This document shows, piece by piece, positions 51,944-61,389 of a stretch of 64,000 nt of DNA. The translations under genes and the position numbers were made by a program. Origin of the DNA: Scandinavium sp036409475 (GTDB lineage: Bacteria > Pseudomonadota > Gammaproteobacteria > Enterobacterales > Enterobacteriaceae); the NCBI RefSeq assembly GCF_036409475.1, contig NZ_JAYRCK010000030.1:3356-67355 (forward strand). Reading direction: 5' to 3'. Below the pieces are notes generated by a model. It was not told the DNA's origin. It did not search any database and saw only the letters and a list, made by a program, of their open reading frames with translations. Position 1 is the first letter of the stretch, and each line of letters opens with the position of its first letter.

Positions 51944-54799
51944 TTACAGCGCGGCGATCACAGCCTGCTGTTCAATCAGCTTCGCTTTCGCTTCCGCATA
52001 ACCATCCAGCTTCTCACGCTCTTTAGCGATCACCGCTTCTGGTGCGCGTGCGACAAAGCCTTCGTTCGACAGTTTGCTTTCGATGCGGCCGATTTCACCG
52101 TCGATCTTCGCCACTTCTTTCGCCAGACGCGCCAGCTCATCTTCTTTGTTGATGAGGCCTGCCATCGGGATCAGCAGCTCTGCACCGTCGATGATTTTGG
52201 TCACGGAAACCGGACCTTTATCATCGGCTGGCAGCACGGTGATGCTTTCCAGGCGCGCCATTGACTGCAGGAAGCTTTGGTTATCGGTCACGCGACGCTG
52301 AGCGTCCGCGCTGCAACCACGCAGCAGCAGTTCGAGCGGTTTGCCCGGCGCGATGTTCATTTCCGCACGGATGTTACGTACGGCGATGATCGCCTGCTTC
52401 AGCCATTCGGTGTCCGCCAGTGCCGCTTCATCAACCTGTGCCGCATCGTACGCCGGGAACGGCTGCAGCATGATGGTGTCCGCATCGTTACCGACGATGG
52501 TTTTCACTCGCTGCCAGATGGTTTCGGTGATGAACGGAATGATCGGGTGCGCCAGGCGCAGCAGACCTTCCAGCACGGTCACCAGAGTATGGCGAGTGCC
52601 GCGCAGCTCTGCTTCTGAACCGCCGGTCATGACTGGCTTGGTCAGCTCCAGATACCAGTCACAGAATTGGTTCCAGGTGAACTCATACAGGATGCCTGCC
52701 GCGATATCGAAGCGGAAGTTATCCAGCGCTTCGCGGTACGCTTTCACGGTGTGGTTGAATTCAGCAAGGATCCAACGGTCCGCCAGCGACAGCACTTTCT
52801 CGCCACCGTTGAAGCCACAATCCTGGTCTTCGGTGTTCATCAGCACAAAGCGGCTGGCGTTCCACAGCTTGTTACAGAAGTTGCGGTAGCCTTCCAGGCG
52901 CTTCATGTCCCAGTTGATGTCGCGACCGGTAGAAGCCAGTGCCGCCAGAGTGAAGCGCAGGGCGTCGGTGCCGTGCGGCTCAATGCCGTTCGGGAACTGT
53001 TTCTCGGTGCGCCTGGCGATTTTCTCGGCCAGCTGCGGCTGCATCATATTGCCGGTGCGTTTTTCCAGCAGGTCTGCCAGAGAAATCCCGTCGACCATGT
53101 CCAGCGGGTCAATCACGTTACCCTTGGACTTGGACATCTTCTGGCCTTCGTCGTCACGAATCAGGCCAGTCATATAGACGGTGTGGAACGGCACCTGCGG
53201 CTTGCCGTTTTCATCTTTGATGAAGTGCATGGTCATCATGATCATGCGGGCAATCCAGAAGAAGATGATGTCGAAGCCGGAGACCATCACGCTGGTTGGG
53301 TGGAACTGACGCAGCGCGTCGGTGTTTTCCGGCCAGCCGAGGGTGGAGAACGTCCACAGCGCGGAGGAGAACCAGGTGTCGAGCACGTCTTCGTCCTGAC
53401 GCAGCGCAACGTCGGCGCTCAGGTTGTTTTCCTGACGCACTTCGTCTTCGGTGCGGCCCACGTAGACGTTGCCTTCGTTGTCGTACCACGCCGGAATACG
53501 GTGGCCCCACCACAGCTGGCGAGAGATGCACCAGTCCTGAATGTCACGCATCCAGGAGAAATACATGTTTTCGTACTGCTTCGGCACGAACTGAATGTCG
53601 CCATTCTCAACCGCTTCAACGGCTGGTTTTGCCAGCACGTCGGCACGCACGTACCACTGGTCGGTCAGCATTGGCTCGATAACCACGCCGCCACGGTCGC
53701 CGTACGGCACGGTCAGATCGTGAGGTTTGATTTCTTCGAGCAGGCCGAGGGCGTCAATCGCCGCAACAACCGCTTTACGGGCAGCAAAGCGCTCCAGCTT
53801 CTGGAATTCAGCCGGGATGTCAGACGGATAAACGTCAGACTCTTCGCCTTTGGTGTCGAACACCTGTGCGCTTTCGCGGATATCACCGTCGAAGGTCAGG
53901 ATGTTGATCATCGGCAGGGCGTGACGTTTCCCGACTTCGTAGTCGTTAAAGTCGTGCGCCGGGGTGATCTTCACGCAGCCGGTGCCTTTTTCCATGTCGG
54001 CGTGTTCGTCGCCCACGACAGGAATACGGCGGTTCACCAGCGGCAGTACGAGGAATTTGCCAATCAGATCTTTGTAACGCGGATCTTCCGGGTTAACGGC
54101 CACGCCGGTATCGCCCAGCAGGGTTTCCGGACGGGTGGTGGCGACAACCAGGTAATCTTTGCCATCAGCGGTTTTCGCGCCATCGGCCAGCGGATAGCGG
54201 ATGTGCCACATCGAGCCTTTAGACTCGCGGTTTTCCACTTCCAGGTCAGAAATCGCGGTACGCAGTTTCGGGTCCCAGTTGACCAGACGCTTACCACGAT
54301 AGATTAAATCTTCTTTGTACAGGCGAACGAAGACTTCTTTCACGGCATTGGAAAGGCCTTCGTCCATAGTGAAACGCTCGCGCTCCCAGTCCACGGAGTT
54401 ACCGAGACGGCGCATCTGACGGGTAATGGTGCCGCCGGATTCTGCTTTCCACTGCCAGATTTTGTCGATGAAGGCATCGCGACCGTAGTCGTGGCGGGTT
54501 TTCCCTTCTTCAGCGGCAATCTTACGCTCCACCACCATTTGGGTTGCGATACCCGCGTGGTCGGTACCAGCCTGCCACAGGGTGTTTTTGCCCTGCATAC
54601 GCTGGTAGCGAATCATGGTGTCCATGATGGTTTGCTGGAAGGCATGACCCATATGCAAACTGCCGGTGACGTTCGGCGGCGGGATCATGATGCAGAAGCT
54701 TTCCTGGCTTTCATCACCATTCGGTTTGAAATAGCCCTGCTTTTCCCAGTGCTCGTAAAGCGGCTGTTCGATATCTTGTGGGTTGTATGTCTTTTCCAT
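51944..54799 (-). CDS. valS: Valyl-tRNA synthetase
   Basis: A 951-residue class I synthetase, E. coli length. It has the HIGH-type motif in PPPNVTGSLHMGHAF (about 37-51), KMSKS in GQKMSKSKGNVIDP (about 552-565), a CP1 editing domain in between and a C-terminal coiled coil (LARLAKEVAKIDGEIGRIESKL, near 895). Its ATG shares one base with the holC stop (TAATG), so the genes are coupled. Confidence 0.98.
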   Translation of the reverse strand: MEKTYNPQDIEQPLYEHWEKQGYFKPNGDESQESFCIMIPPPNVTGSLHMGHAFQQTIMDTMIRYQRMQGKNTLWQAGTDHAGIATQMVVERKIAAEEGKTRHDYGRDAFIDKIWQWKAESGGTITRQMRRLGNSVDWERERFTMDEGLSNAVKEVFVRLYKEDLIYRGKRLVNWDPKLRTAISDLEVENRESKGSMWHIRYPLADGAKTADGKDYLVVATTRPETLLGDTGVAVNPEDPRYKDLIGKFLVLPLVNRRIPVVGDEHADMEKGTGCVKITPAHDFNDYEVGKRHALPMINILTFDGDIRESAQVFDTKGEESDVYPSDIPAEFQKLERFAARKAVVAAIDALGLLEEIKPHDLTVPYGDRGGVVIEPMLTDQWYVRADVLAKPAVEAVENGDIQFVPKQYENMYFSWMRDIQDWCISRQLWWGHRIPAWYDNEGNVYVGRTEDEVRQENNLSADVALRQDEDVLDTWFSSALWTFSTLGWPENTDALRQFHPTSVMVSGFDIIFFWIARMIMMTMHFIKDENGKPQVPFHTVYMTGLIRDDEGQKMSKSKGNVIDPLDMVDGISLADLLEKRTGNMMQPQLAEKIARRTEKQFPNGIEPHGTDALRFTLAALASTGRDINWDMKRLEGYRNFCNKLWNASRFVLMNTEDQDCGFNGGEKVLSLADRWILAEFNHTVKAYREALDNFRFDIAAGILYEFTWNQFCDWYLELTKPVMTGGSEAELRGTRHTLVTVLEGLLRLAHPIIPFITETIWQRVKTIVGNDADTIMLQPFPAYDAAQVDEAALADTEWLKQAIIAVRNIRAEMNIAPGKPLELLLRGCSADAQRRVTDNQSFLQSMARLESITVLPADDKGPVSVTKIIDGAELLIPMAGLINKEDELARLAKEVAKIDGEIGRIESKLSNEGFVARAPEAVIAKEREKLDGYAEAKAKLIEQQAVIAAL

Positions 54800-55242
54800 T
54801 ATTTCCAGGTTGCCGTATTCAGGTTAAAACCGGCCATGCGGTACGCTTTGTAGCGGTCGCGCGCCAGTTGTTTTAAGGAATCTTCGTGAGGCACGAAGTC
54901 TATCACTTCTGTGAAAGCGGTGGCAAAATCTGCAAAGCCAACGCGCAGGCTGATGAGCAAATCTCGCGGACTGCTGTTGCGCTTTTGCGGCCAGGCAATT
55001 TCTACCGGCGCACCGCCGCGTGGGCCTTCGCCCGACAGATTATGCGGCACAAAGCTCTCCGCAGGGCGCGACCACAGCGCCTCATCGAGGCGAATGGCCT
55101 GCTTCTCGTCTTCACAGGCGATCAGAATGCGTTTCCCCGCTCGCCACCTGTCTGCCGCCAGCTCACACACCAGTTGTTCAACAGCGCTCAGGCCGTCGGC
55201 GGTGTTGTCGTTATCGAGCAGGTAGAACGTCGCATTCTTCAT
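54799..55242 (-). CDS. holC: DNA polymerase III chi subunit
   Basis: The 147-residue chi subunit links the clamp loader to SSB; length and order (pepA-holC-valS) match E. coli. N-terminus MKNATFYLLDNDNTADGLSAVEQLVCELAADRW split near 20 is conserved. It lies 130 bp after pepA with a REP element between. Confidence 0.95.
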   Translation of the reverse strand: MKNATFYLLDNDNTADGLSAVEQLVCELAADRWRAGKRILIACEDEKQAIRLDEALWSRPAESFVPHNLSGEGPRGGAPVEIAWPQKRNSSPRDLLISLRVGFADFATAFTEVIDFVPHEDSLKQLARDRYKAYRMAGFNLNTATWK

Positions 55243-55277
55243 AATATGGGGTTTCTTTAGGTTATTTTAAACGCAAA

Positions 55278-55350
55278 GCCGGGTGGCGCTACCGCTTACC
55301 CGGCCTACGTAAGCCTTGTAGGCCCGGCAAGCGAAGCGCCGCCGGGCAAT
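55278..55350. repeat. REP/BIME element between pepA and holC
   Basis: Facing REP units (GCCGGGTGGCGC...ACCCGGCCTAC and TAGGCCCGGCAAGC...GCCGCCGGGC) within the operon. Confidence 0.87.
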
Positions 55351-55372
55351 GGCTAGCCGTTACTCTTCGCCG

Positions 55373-56884
55373 TTACTCTTCACCGGAAAAACCAGCGCGG
55401 TTCAGCAAGAACTGAGACAACAGGGCAACAGGACGACCGGTCGCGCCTTTGGCTTTACCAGAACGCCATGCGGTGCCCGCGATGTCGAGGTGTGCCCAGT
55501 TGTACTTGCGGGTGAAGCGCGACAGGAAGCAGCCTGCGGTAATTGCCCCGCCAGGACGGCCACCGATGTTCGCCATATCCGCGAAGTTGGTTTCCAGCTG
55601 TTCCTGATACTCATCGCCCAGCGGCAAGCGCCATGCGCGGTCACCGGCTTGTTCAGACGCGCCAATCAGCTCATGCGCCAGTGGGTTGTGGTTCGACATC
55701 AGGCCGGTAATGTGATGGCCCAGCGCGATAACACAAGCGCCAGTCAGCGTTGCCACGTCGATCACCGCTTCCGGTTCAAAACGCTCAACGTAGGTCAGCA
55801 CATCGCACAGCACCAGACGGCCTTCGGCATCGGTGTTCAGCACTTCAACGGTTTGACCGGACATGGTGGTCAGCACGTCTCCTGGGCGATACGCACGTCC
55901 TCCAGGCATGTTTTCACAGCCCGCCAGCACGCCGATGACGTTCAGGGGCAGTTGCAGCTCCGCCACCATGCGCATCACGCCGTAGACTGCCGCCGCGCCA
56001 CACATGTCGTACTTCATTTCGTCCATGCCTTCGGCTGGTTTGATGGAGATGCCGCCGGAATCGAACGTCAGGCCTTTACCGACCAGCACGATAGGACGGG
56101 CATCTTCCGCCGGATTGCCTTTGTATTCAATGACCGACATCAGGGACTCGTTCTGCGAGCCGTTGCCGACGGCCAGATACGAATGCATGCCCAGCTCTTT
56201 CATCTGCTGCTCGCCAATCACGCGGGTGACGACGTTTTTGCTGTAGGAGTCGGCAAGCTGACGCGCCTGCGAAGCCAGGTACCCGGCGTTACAGATGTTT
56301 GGCGGCATATTGCCAAGATCTTTCGCTGCCTTGATACCGGCAGCAATCGCCAGACCGTGCTGGATTGCGCGTTCACCGCTGGTGAGTTCACGACGGGTCG
56401 GCACGTTAAAGACCATTTTACGCAGAGGGCGGCGCGGCTCGGTTTTGTTGGTTTTCAACTGGTCGAAGCTGTACAGCGTCTCTTTCGCGGTCTCAACCGC
56501 CTGGCGTACTTTCCAGTAGTTGTTGCGGCCTTTGACATGCAGTTCAGTCAGGAAGCACACCGCTTCCATCGAACCGGTATCATTGAGCGTATTGATCGTT
56601 TTCTGGATAACTTGCTTATACTGACGTTCATCCAGCTCGCGCTCTTTGCCACACCCAATCAGCAGAATGCGCTCAGAGAGCACGTTCGGCACGTGGTGCA
56701 GCAGCAGAGTCTGGCCAGGTTTGCCTTCAAGCTCGCCACGGCGCAGCAGGGCGCTGATATAACCGTCGCTGATCTTATCGAGTTGTTCGGCGATCGGGGA
56801 GAGACGGCGTGGTTCAAAGACGCCAACAACGATGCAGGCACTCCGTTGTTTCTCCGGGCTACCGCTTTTTACACTGAACTCCAT
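55373..56884 (-). CDS. pepA: Leucyl aminopeptidase / carAB and cer-site DNA-binding protein
   Basis: The 503-residue product equals E. coli PepA, an M17 hexameric aminopeptidase that also acts in Xer recombination and pyrimidine-dependent carAB repression. Metal ligands lie in GKGLTFDSGG (about 268-277) and NTDAEGRLVL (about 350-359). CAGGAGCG precedes the ATG. Divergent from lptF with 267 bp between; that gap holds only the two promoters. Confidence 0.97.
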   Translation of the reverse strand: MEFSVKSGSPEKQRSACIVVGVFEPRRLSPIAEQLDKISDGYISALLRRGELEGKPGQTLLLHHVPNVLSERILLIGCGKERELDERQYKQVIQKTINTLNDTGSMEAVCFLTELHVKGRNNYWKVRQAVETAKETLYSFDQLKTNKTEPRRPLRKMVFNVPTRRELTSGERAIQHGLAIAAGIKAAKDLGNMPPNICNAGYLASQARQLADSYSKNVVTRVIGEQQMKELGMHSYLAVGNGSQNESLMSVIEYKGNPAEDARPIVLVGKGLTFDSGGISIKPAEGMDEMKYDMCGAAAVYGVMRMVAELQLPLNVIGVLAGCENMPGGRAYRPGDVLTTMSGQTVEVLNTDAEGRLVLCDVLTYVERFEPEAVIDVATLTGACVIALGHHITGLMSNHNPLAHELIGASEQAGDRAWRLPLGDEYQEQLETNFADMANIGGRPGGAITAGCFLSRFTRKYNWAHLDIAGTAWRSGKAKGATGRPVALLSQFLLNRAGFSGEE

Positions 56885-57151
56885 GCACTACGCTCCTGAA
56901 TCTTAAAGACAACGGCGGTGGCTACGGATAGAATTGCAAGCTTTCGTAACTCATGTCCGCTGTTGCGGTGACTTCGTGTTAATCTTAACGATATCGCGAT
57001 GTTGGCTCGTCAGAACCGGGTCTGAAACGTAAAGCCGCTGAGTCATATAATCTTAGCGATGTTTTCGACGACTCAAGAGAATAAATGACGTTTAAGCCAT
57101 GAAACAAGCAATTTTCCAGCAATATCACAGGTTTTAACGGGCGTATTTATA

Positions 57152-58252
57152 GTGATAATCATAAGATATCTGGTGCGGGAGACGCTGAAAAGCCAGCTGG
57201 CTATCCTCTTCATCCTGCTACTGATCTTTTTCTGCCAGAAACTGGTCAGGATCCTCGGCGCAGCGGTAGAGGGTGAAATCCCGACCAATCTCGTGCTCTC
57301 CCTGTTAGGGCTTGGGGTGCCAGAAATGGCGCAACTGATCCTGCCCCTGAGCCTGTTCCTTGGCCTGTTGATGACGCTGGGCAAACTCTACACCGAAAGT
57401 GAAATCACGGTGATGCATGCCTGCGGCCTGAGTAAAGCCGTGCTGGTGAAAGCCGCGATGATCCTCGCGCTGTTCACCGCGATGGTTGCGGCGGTCAACG
57501 TGATGTGGGCCGGGCCGTGGTCCTCCAGACATCAGAACGAAGTGCTGGCAGAAGCGAAAGCGAACCCGGGCATGGCGGCGCTGGCACAAGGCCAGTTCCA
57601 GCAAGCGACCGATGGCAACGCCGTTCTGTTCATTGAAAGCGTCGACGGTAAAAAATTCCACGATGTTTTTCTCGCGCAGATTCGCACCAAAGGCAACGCA
57701 CGTCCTTCCGTCGTGGTGGCGGATTCCGGACAGCTGTCACAAAGCAAAGATGGCTCGCAGGTTGTGAACCTGAACCAGGGCACTCGCTTTGAAGGCACCG
57801 CGATGCTGCGTGACTTCCGTATCACCGATTTCAAAGATTACCAGGCGATTATTGGGCATCAGGCCGTTGCGCTTGATCCGAACGATACCGATCAGATGGG
57901 CATGAGCGCCCTGTGGAATACCGATACGTCACAGGCACGGGCAGAGCTGCACTGGCGTATCACGCTGGTTGCGACAGTCTTTATCATGGCGCTGATGGTT
58001 GTGCCGCTGAGCGTGGTGAACCCGCGTCAGGGCCGTGTGTTATCGATGCTGCCTGCCATGTTGCTGTATCTGGTGTTCTTCCTGGTGCAAACGTCGCTGA
58101 AATCCAACGGCGGCAAAGGCAAAATTGACCCAACGCTGTGGATGTGGGGCGTGAACTTAATGTATTTCGGCATCGCCGTGGCGCTGAACCTGTGGGATAC
58201 AGTGCCGATGCGCCGCGTCCGTGCGCGGTTTAGCGGGAAAGGAGCGGTATAA
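57152..58252 (+). CDS. lptF: LPS export ABC transporter permease LptF
   Basis: With LptG forms the membrane part of the LptB2FG transporter that extracts lipopolysaccharide from the inner membrane. The 366-residue protein starts with GTG 57152 (MIIIRYLVRETLKSQ), as in E. coli, and has six membrane helices with a periplasmic jellyroll in the middle. Its stop overlaps the lptG start by one base (TAATG). Confidence 0.97.
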   Translation: MIIIRYLVRETLKSQLAILFILLLIFFCQKLVRILGAAVEGEIPTNLVLSLLGLGVPEMAQLILPLSLFLGLLMTLGKLYTESEITVMHACGLSKAVLVKAAMILALFTAMVAAVNVMWAGPWSSRHQNEVLAEAKANPGMAALAQGQFQQATDGNAVLFIESVDGKKFHDVFLAQIRTKGNARPSVVVADSGQLSQSKDGSQVVNLNQGTRFEGTAMLRDFRITDFKDYQAIIGHQAVALDPNDTDQMGMSALWNTDTSQARAELHWRITLVATVFIMALMVVPLSVVNPRQGRVLSMLPAMLLYLVFFLVQTSLKSNGGKGKIDPTLWMWGVNLMYFGIAVALNLWDTVPMRRVRARFSGKGAV

Positions 58253-59334
58253 TGCAAGCATTTGGCGTACTTGACCGCTATATCGGTAAAACCATTTTCA
58301 CCACCATCATGATGACGCTGTTCATGCTGGTGTCGCTCTCGGGCATCATCAAATTTGTCGACCAGTTGAAAAAAGCCGGGCAGGGCACCTATGACGCGCT
58401 GGGCGCGGGCATGTATACCCTGCTCAGCGTGCCAAAAGACGTGCAGATTTTCTTCCCGATGGCGGCGCTTCTGGGCGCGTTATTGGGCCTGGGCATGCTG
58501 GCGCAGCGCAGCGAACTGGTGGTCATGCAGGCTTCCGGCTTCACACGCATGCAGGTGGCCTTGTCGGTGATGAAAACGGCCATCCCGCTGGTCTTGCTGA
58601 CCATGGCGATTGGCGAATGGGTCGCACCGCAGGGCGAGCAAATGGCGCGTAACCTGCGTGCGCAGGCGATGTACGGCGGCTCGCTGCTCTCAACCCAACA
58701 GGGGATGTGGGCGAAGGACGGCAACAACTACATCTACATCGAGCGCATCAAAGGCGACGATGAGCTGGGCGGGATCAGCATCTACAGCTTCAACGACAGC
58801 CGTCGTTTGCAGTCGGTGCGTTACGCGGCTTCAGCGAAATTCGACAAAGACAGCAAAAGCTGGCGTTTGTCACAGGTGGATGAATCCAACCTGGCCGATC
58901 CGAAGCAAGTCACCGGCTCGCAAACCGTGAGCGGCACCTGGAAAACCAACCTCACGCCAGACAAACTCGGTGTTGTAGCGCTGGACCCAGATGCGCTGTC
59001 AATAAGCGGTCTGCACAACTACGTGAAGTACCTGAAATCGAGCGGACAAGATGCAGGGCGCTACCAGCTCAACATGTGGAGCAAAGTGTTCCAGCCGTTG
59101 TCGGTGGCGGTGATGATGCTGATGGCGCTGTCGTTTATCTTCGGGCCGCTGCGTAGCGTACCGATGGGGGTGAGAGTGGTGACGGGGATAAGCTTCGGCT
59201 TTGTGTTCTACGTCCTCGACCAAATCTTCGGCCCGCTGACGTTGGTCTACGGCATCCCGCCGGTGATTGGCGCGCTGCTGCCAAGCGGCAGCTTCTTCCT
59301 GATAAGCCTCTGGTTGATGACGCGTAAGGCTTAA
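58252..59334 (+). CDS. lptG: LPS export ABC transporter permease LptG
   Basis: A 360-residue partner of LptF with the same layout: helices near residues 15-35, 60-85 and 100-125, a periplasmic domain (about 140-260) and three C-terminal helices. Length equals E. coli LptG. Translationally coupled to lptF. It is followed by the 74-bp tandem array. Confidence 0.97.
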   Translation: MQAFGVLDRYIGKTIFTTIMMTLFMLVSLSGIIKFVDQLKKAGQGTYDALGAGMYTLLSVPKDVQIFFPMAALLGALLGLGMLAQRSELVVMQASGFTRMQVALSVMKTAIPLVLLTMAIGEWVAPQGEQMARNLRAQAMYGGSLLSTQQGMWAKDGNNYIYIERIKGDDELGGISIYSFNDSRRLQSVRYAASAKFDKDSKSWRLSQVDESNLADPKQVTGSQTVSGTWKTNLTPDKLGVVALDPDALSISGLHNYVKYLKSSGQDAGRYQLNMWSKVFQPLSVAVMMLMALSFIFGPLRSVPMGVRVVTGISFGFVFYVLDQIFGPLTLVYGIPPVIGALLPSGSFFLISLWLMTRKA

Positions 59335-59356
59335 TCTTTACCCTCGGTTTTGCTGT

Positions 59357-59710
59357 TCCCCCTCTCCCTAACCCTCTCCCTCAGGGAGAGGGGACTTGTC
59401 CGGCGCGGTTTTTACACTCTCACCTTAAGAGGGAAGGGACTGTCCTTTACTCCCTCAGAGAGAGGGGACTTGTTCGGCGTGGTTTTTACACTCTCACCTT
59501 AAGAGGGAAGGGGCTGTCCTTTACTCCCTCAGAGAGAGGGGACTTGTTCGGCGTGGTTTTTACACTCTCACCTTAAGAGGGAAGGGGCTGTCCTTTACTC
59601 CCTCAGAGAGAGGGGACTTGTCCGGTGCGGTTTTTTACACTCTTACCTTAAGAGGGAAGGGACTGCCCTTTACTCCCTCTCCCTTGGGGAGAGGGTAGGG
59701 GAGAGGGGGA
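59357..59710. repeat. CCCTCTCCC-family element expanded to a 74-bp tandem array
   Basis: The word GGGACTTGT starts at 59391, 59465, 59539 and 59613, exactly 74 bp apart. Units two and three are nearly identical over their length; the first and last are slightly diverged. Each unit holds CCCTCAGAGAGAGGGG and an ACACTCTCACCTTAAGAGGG stretch. Ordinary CCCTCTCCC hairpins bound both ends (59359-59392 and 59679-59709). It fills the convergent lptG-yjgR gap of 415 bp; no gene is seen. Confidence 0.92.
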
Positions 59711-59749
59711 AATTTCAAAGCCGATTCAATTCCCCGACCTTGCACAAAA

Positions 59750-61252
59750 TTACCGCCGTCTTCCCCCAAGCAAACTCCCAAGCATCCCGCGTACAATCTG
59801 GTTGGTAATCTGCCTTGTCGCGGTTTTTGCTGCGGCCTGAACCAGTCCGTCTTTTTTCCCGCCTCGTGGGCCTGTGGTACCAAACAGAATGTCTTTCAGG
59901 CCACCAAGAATGCCGTCGTCAACTTCTGCGGTTGCCCCTTTCGCTGGCGGTGCATTTTGCTCTTCCGTAGTCGCCTGAACGCCTTTTTGCAGCTTCTCGA
60001 AAGCAGATTCGCGATCGACCGCATCCTCATACTTCCCGTATAGCGGGGAGTTATTGATGAGCCCATTGCGTTCATCGTCGGTGACGGGCCCCATGCGTGA
60101 ACACGGCGCGATCACCATGGCGCGTTCGACCACGGACGGGCTGCCTTTCTCATCCAGGAACGAGATCAGCGCTTCGCCGGTGCCCAGTTCCTGAATGGCT
60201 TTCTCGGTATCAAACGCCGGATTCGCTCGCATGGTTTGCGCTGCGGTTTTTACTGCTTTCTGATCTTTCGGCGTAAAGGCTCGCAGGGCATGCTGCACGC
60301 GGTTGCCCAACTGCCCAAGGACGTTGTCCGGAATATCAGACGGGTTCTGGGACACAAAATAAACGCCAACGGCTTTCGAGCGTATCAAACGAATGACCTG
60401 CTCGATTTTATCCAGCAGCACCTGCGGCGCGTCGCTGAACAGCAGATGGGCTTCATCGAAGAAGAACACCAGCTTCGGCTTTTCCAAATCGCCCGCTTCA
60501 GGCAACTGTTCATACAGCTCAGAAAGCATCCACAAAAGACTGGCGGCATACAGTTTCGGCATCTGATAGAGCTTCTCTGCGCTCAGGATATTGATGATGC
60601 CTTTGCCGTTGCTGTCGGTTCGCATCCAGTCTTTGATATCCAGCATCGGCTCGCCGAAGAAGTGCTCCGCGCCTTGCTGTTCCAGCCTCAGCAAACCACG
60701 TTGAATAGCGCCCACAGACGCACTGCTGATATTGCCGTACTGATTCTGGAAGGATTTGGCGTTATCGCCGATGTATTGGGTAATGGCACGCAAATCTTTG
60801 AAATCGAGCAGCAGCAGGCCCTGATCGTCGGCAATGCGGAAGATGATATTCAACACGCCGGACTGAACCTCGTTCAGGTTCAGCAGACGCGACAACAGCA
60901 GAGGCCCAAGGTCGGACACTGTTGCGCGCACCGGGTGGCCTTTCTCACCGAAAATGTCCCACACCACCACCGGGTTGCTGTGCGCTTCCCAGTCATTCAC
61001 GCCAATCTTTTTCAGGCGCTCCATGAGCTTCTCTGACGCCTGGCCTTCCTTCGCGACGCCCGTGAGATCGCCTTTGACGTCAGCCATAAACACCGGCACG
61101 CCACTCTCAGAAAATGACTCTGCCATTTTTTGTAGGGTGACAGTTTTACCTGTCCCCGTTGCGCCAGTGATAAGCCCGTGGCGGTTCGCCATACCGGGCA
61201 GTAAAAACAGTTCCTTGTCCGTCGTGCGGGCAATCAGCAGGGGTGAACTCAT
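59750..61252 (-). CDS. yjgR: HerA-like ATPase YjgR
   Basis: A 500-residue P-loop NTPase of the HerA/DUF853 group: Walker A GATGTGKTVTL (about 28-38), Walker B LVFFFDEAHLLF (about 268), and a glycine-rich C-terminus GMLGSLLGGRRR. Start ATG 61250-61252 matches E. coli YjgR (500). A DNA-pumping role is suggested by the family but not shown for YjgR. Confidence 0.95.
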   Translation of the reverse strand: MSSPLLIARTTDKELFLLPGMANRHGLITGATGTGKTVTLQKMAESFSESGVPVFMADVKGDLTGVAKEGQASEKLMERLKKIGVNDWEAHSNPVVVWDIFGEKGHPVRATVSDLGPLLLSRLLNLNEVQSGVLNIIFRIADDQGLLLLDFKDLRAITQYIGDNAKSFQNQYGNISSASVGAIQRGLLRLEQQGAEHFFGEPMLDIKDWMRTDSNGKGIINILSAEKLYQMPKLYAASLLWMLSELYEQLPEAGDLEKPKLVFFFDEAHLLFSDAPQVLLDKIEQVIRLIRSKAVGVYFVSQNPSDIPDNVLGQLGNRVQHALRAFTPKDQKAVKTAAQTMRANPAFDTEKAIQELGTGEALISFLDEKGSPSVVERAMVIAPCSRMGPVTDDERNGLINNSPLYGKYEDAVDRESAFEKLQKGVQATTEEQNAPPAKGATAEVDDGILGGLKDILFGTTGPRGGKKDGLVQAAAKTATRQITNQIVRGMLGSLLGGRRR

Positions 61253-61389
61253 GGTATTTCCTCCGTTTCTTCTGCGTCGAGTATAGGCCAAAGTGACTGA
61301 CTTTTATGCTCAGCAAAGTCTGGACTTTGCGGCGTAATACGCAGCGACGACTATGCTTTGCCATACGTATTTCAAATGGGTGGAAGGAA

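Noticed and set aside
52667..54307. Long open frame (546 codons) antisense to valS
   Set aside because: It mirrors the codon pattern of valS, has no ribosome site and gives a low-complexity His/Arg-rich product.
55349..56899. Long open frame antisense to pepA
   Set aside because: Frame shadow of a well-matched pepA; composition is unlike a real protein.
59357..59710. CRISPR array between lptG and yjgR
   Set aside because: The whole 74-bp unit repeats; there are no unique spacers and no cas genes.
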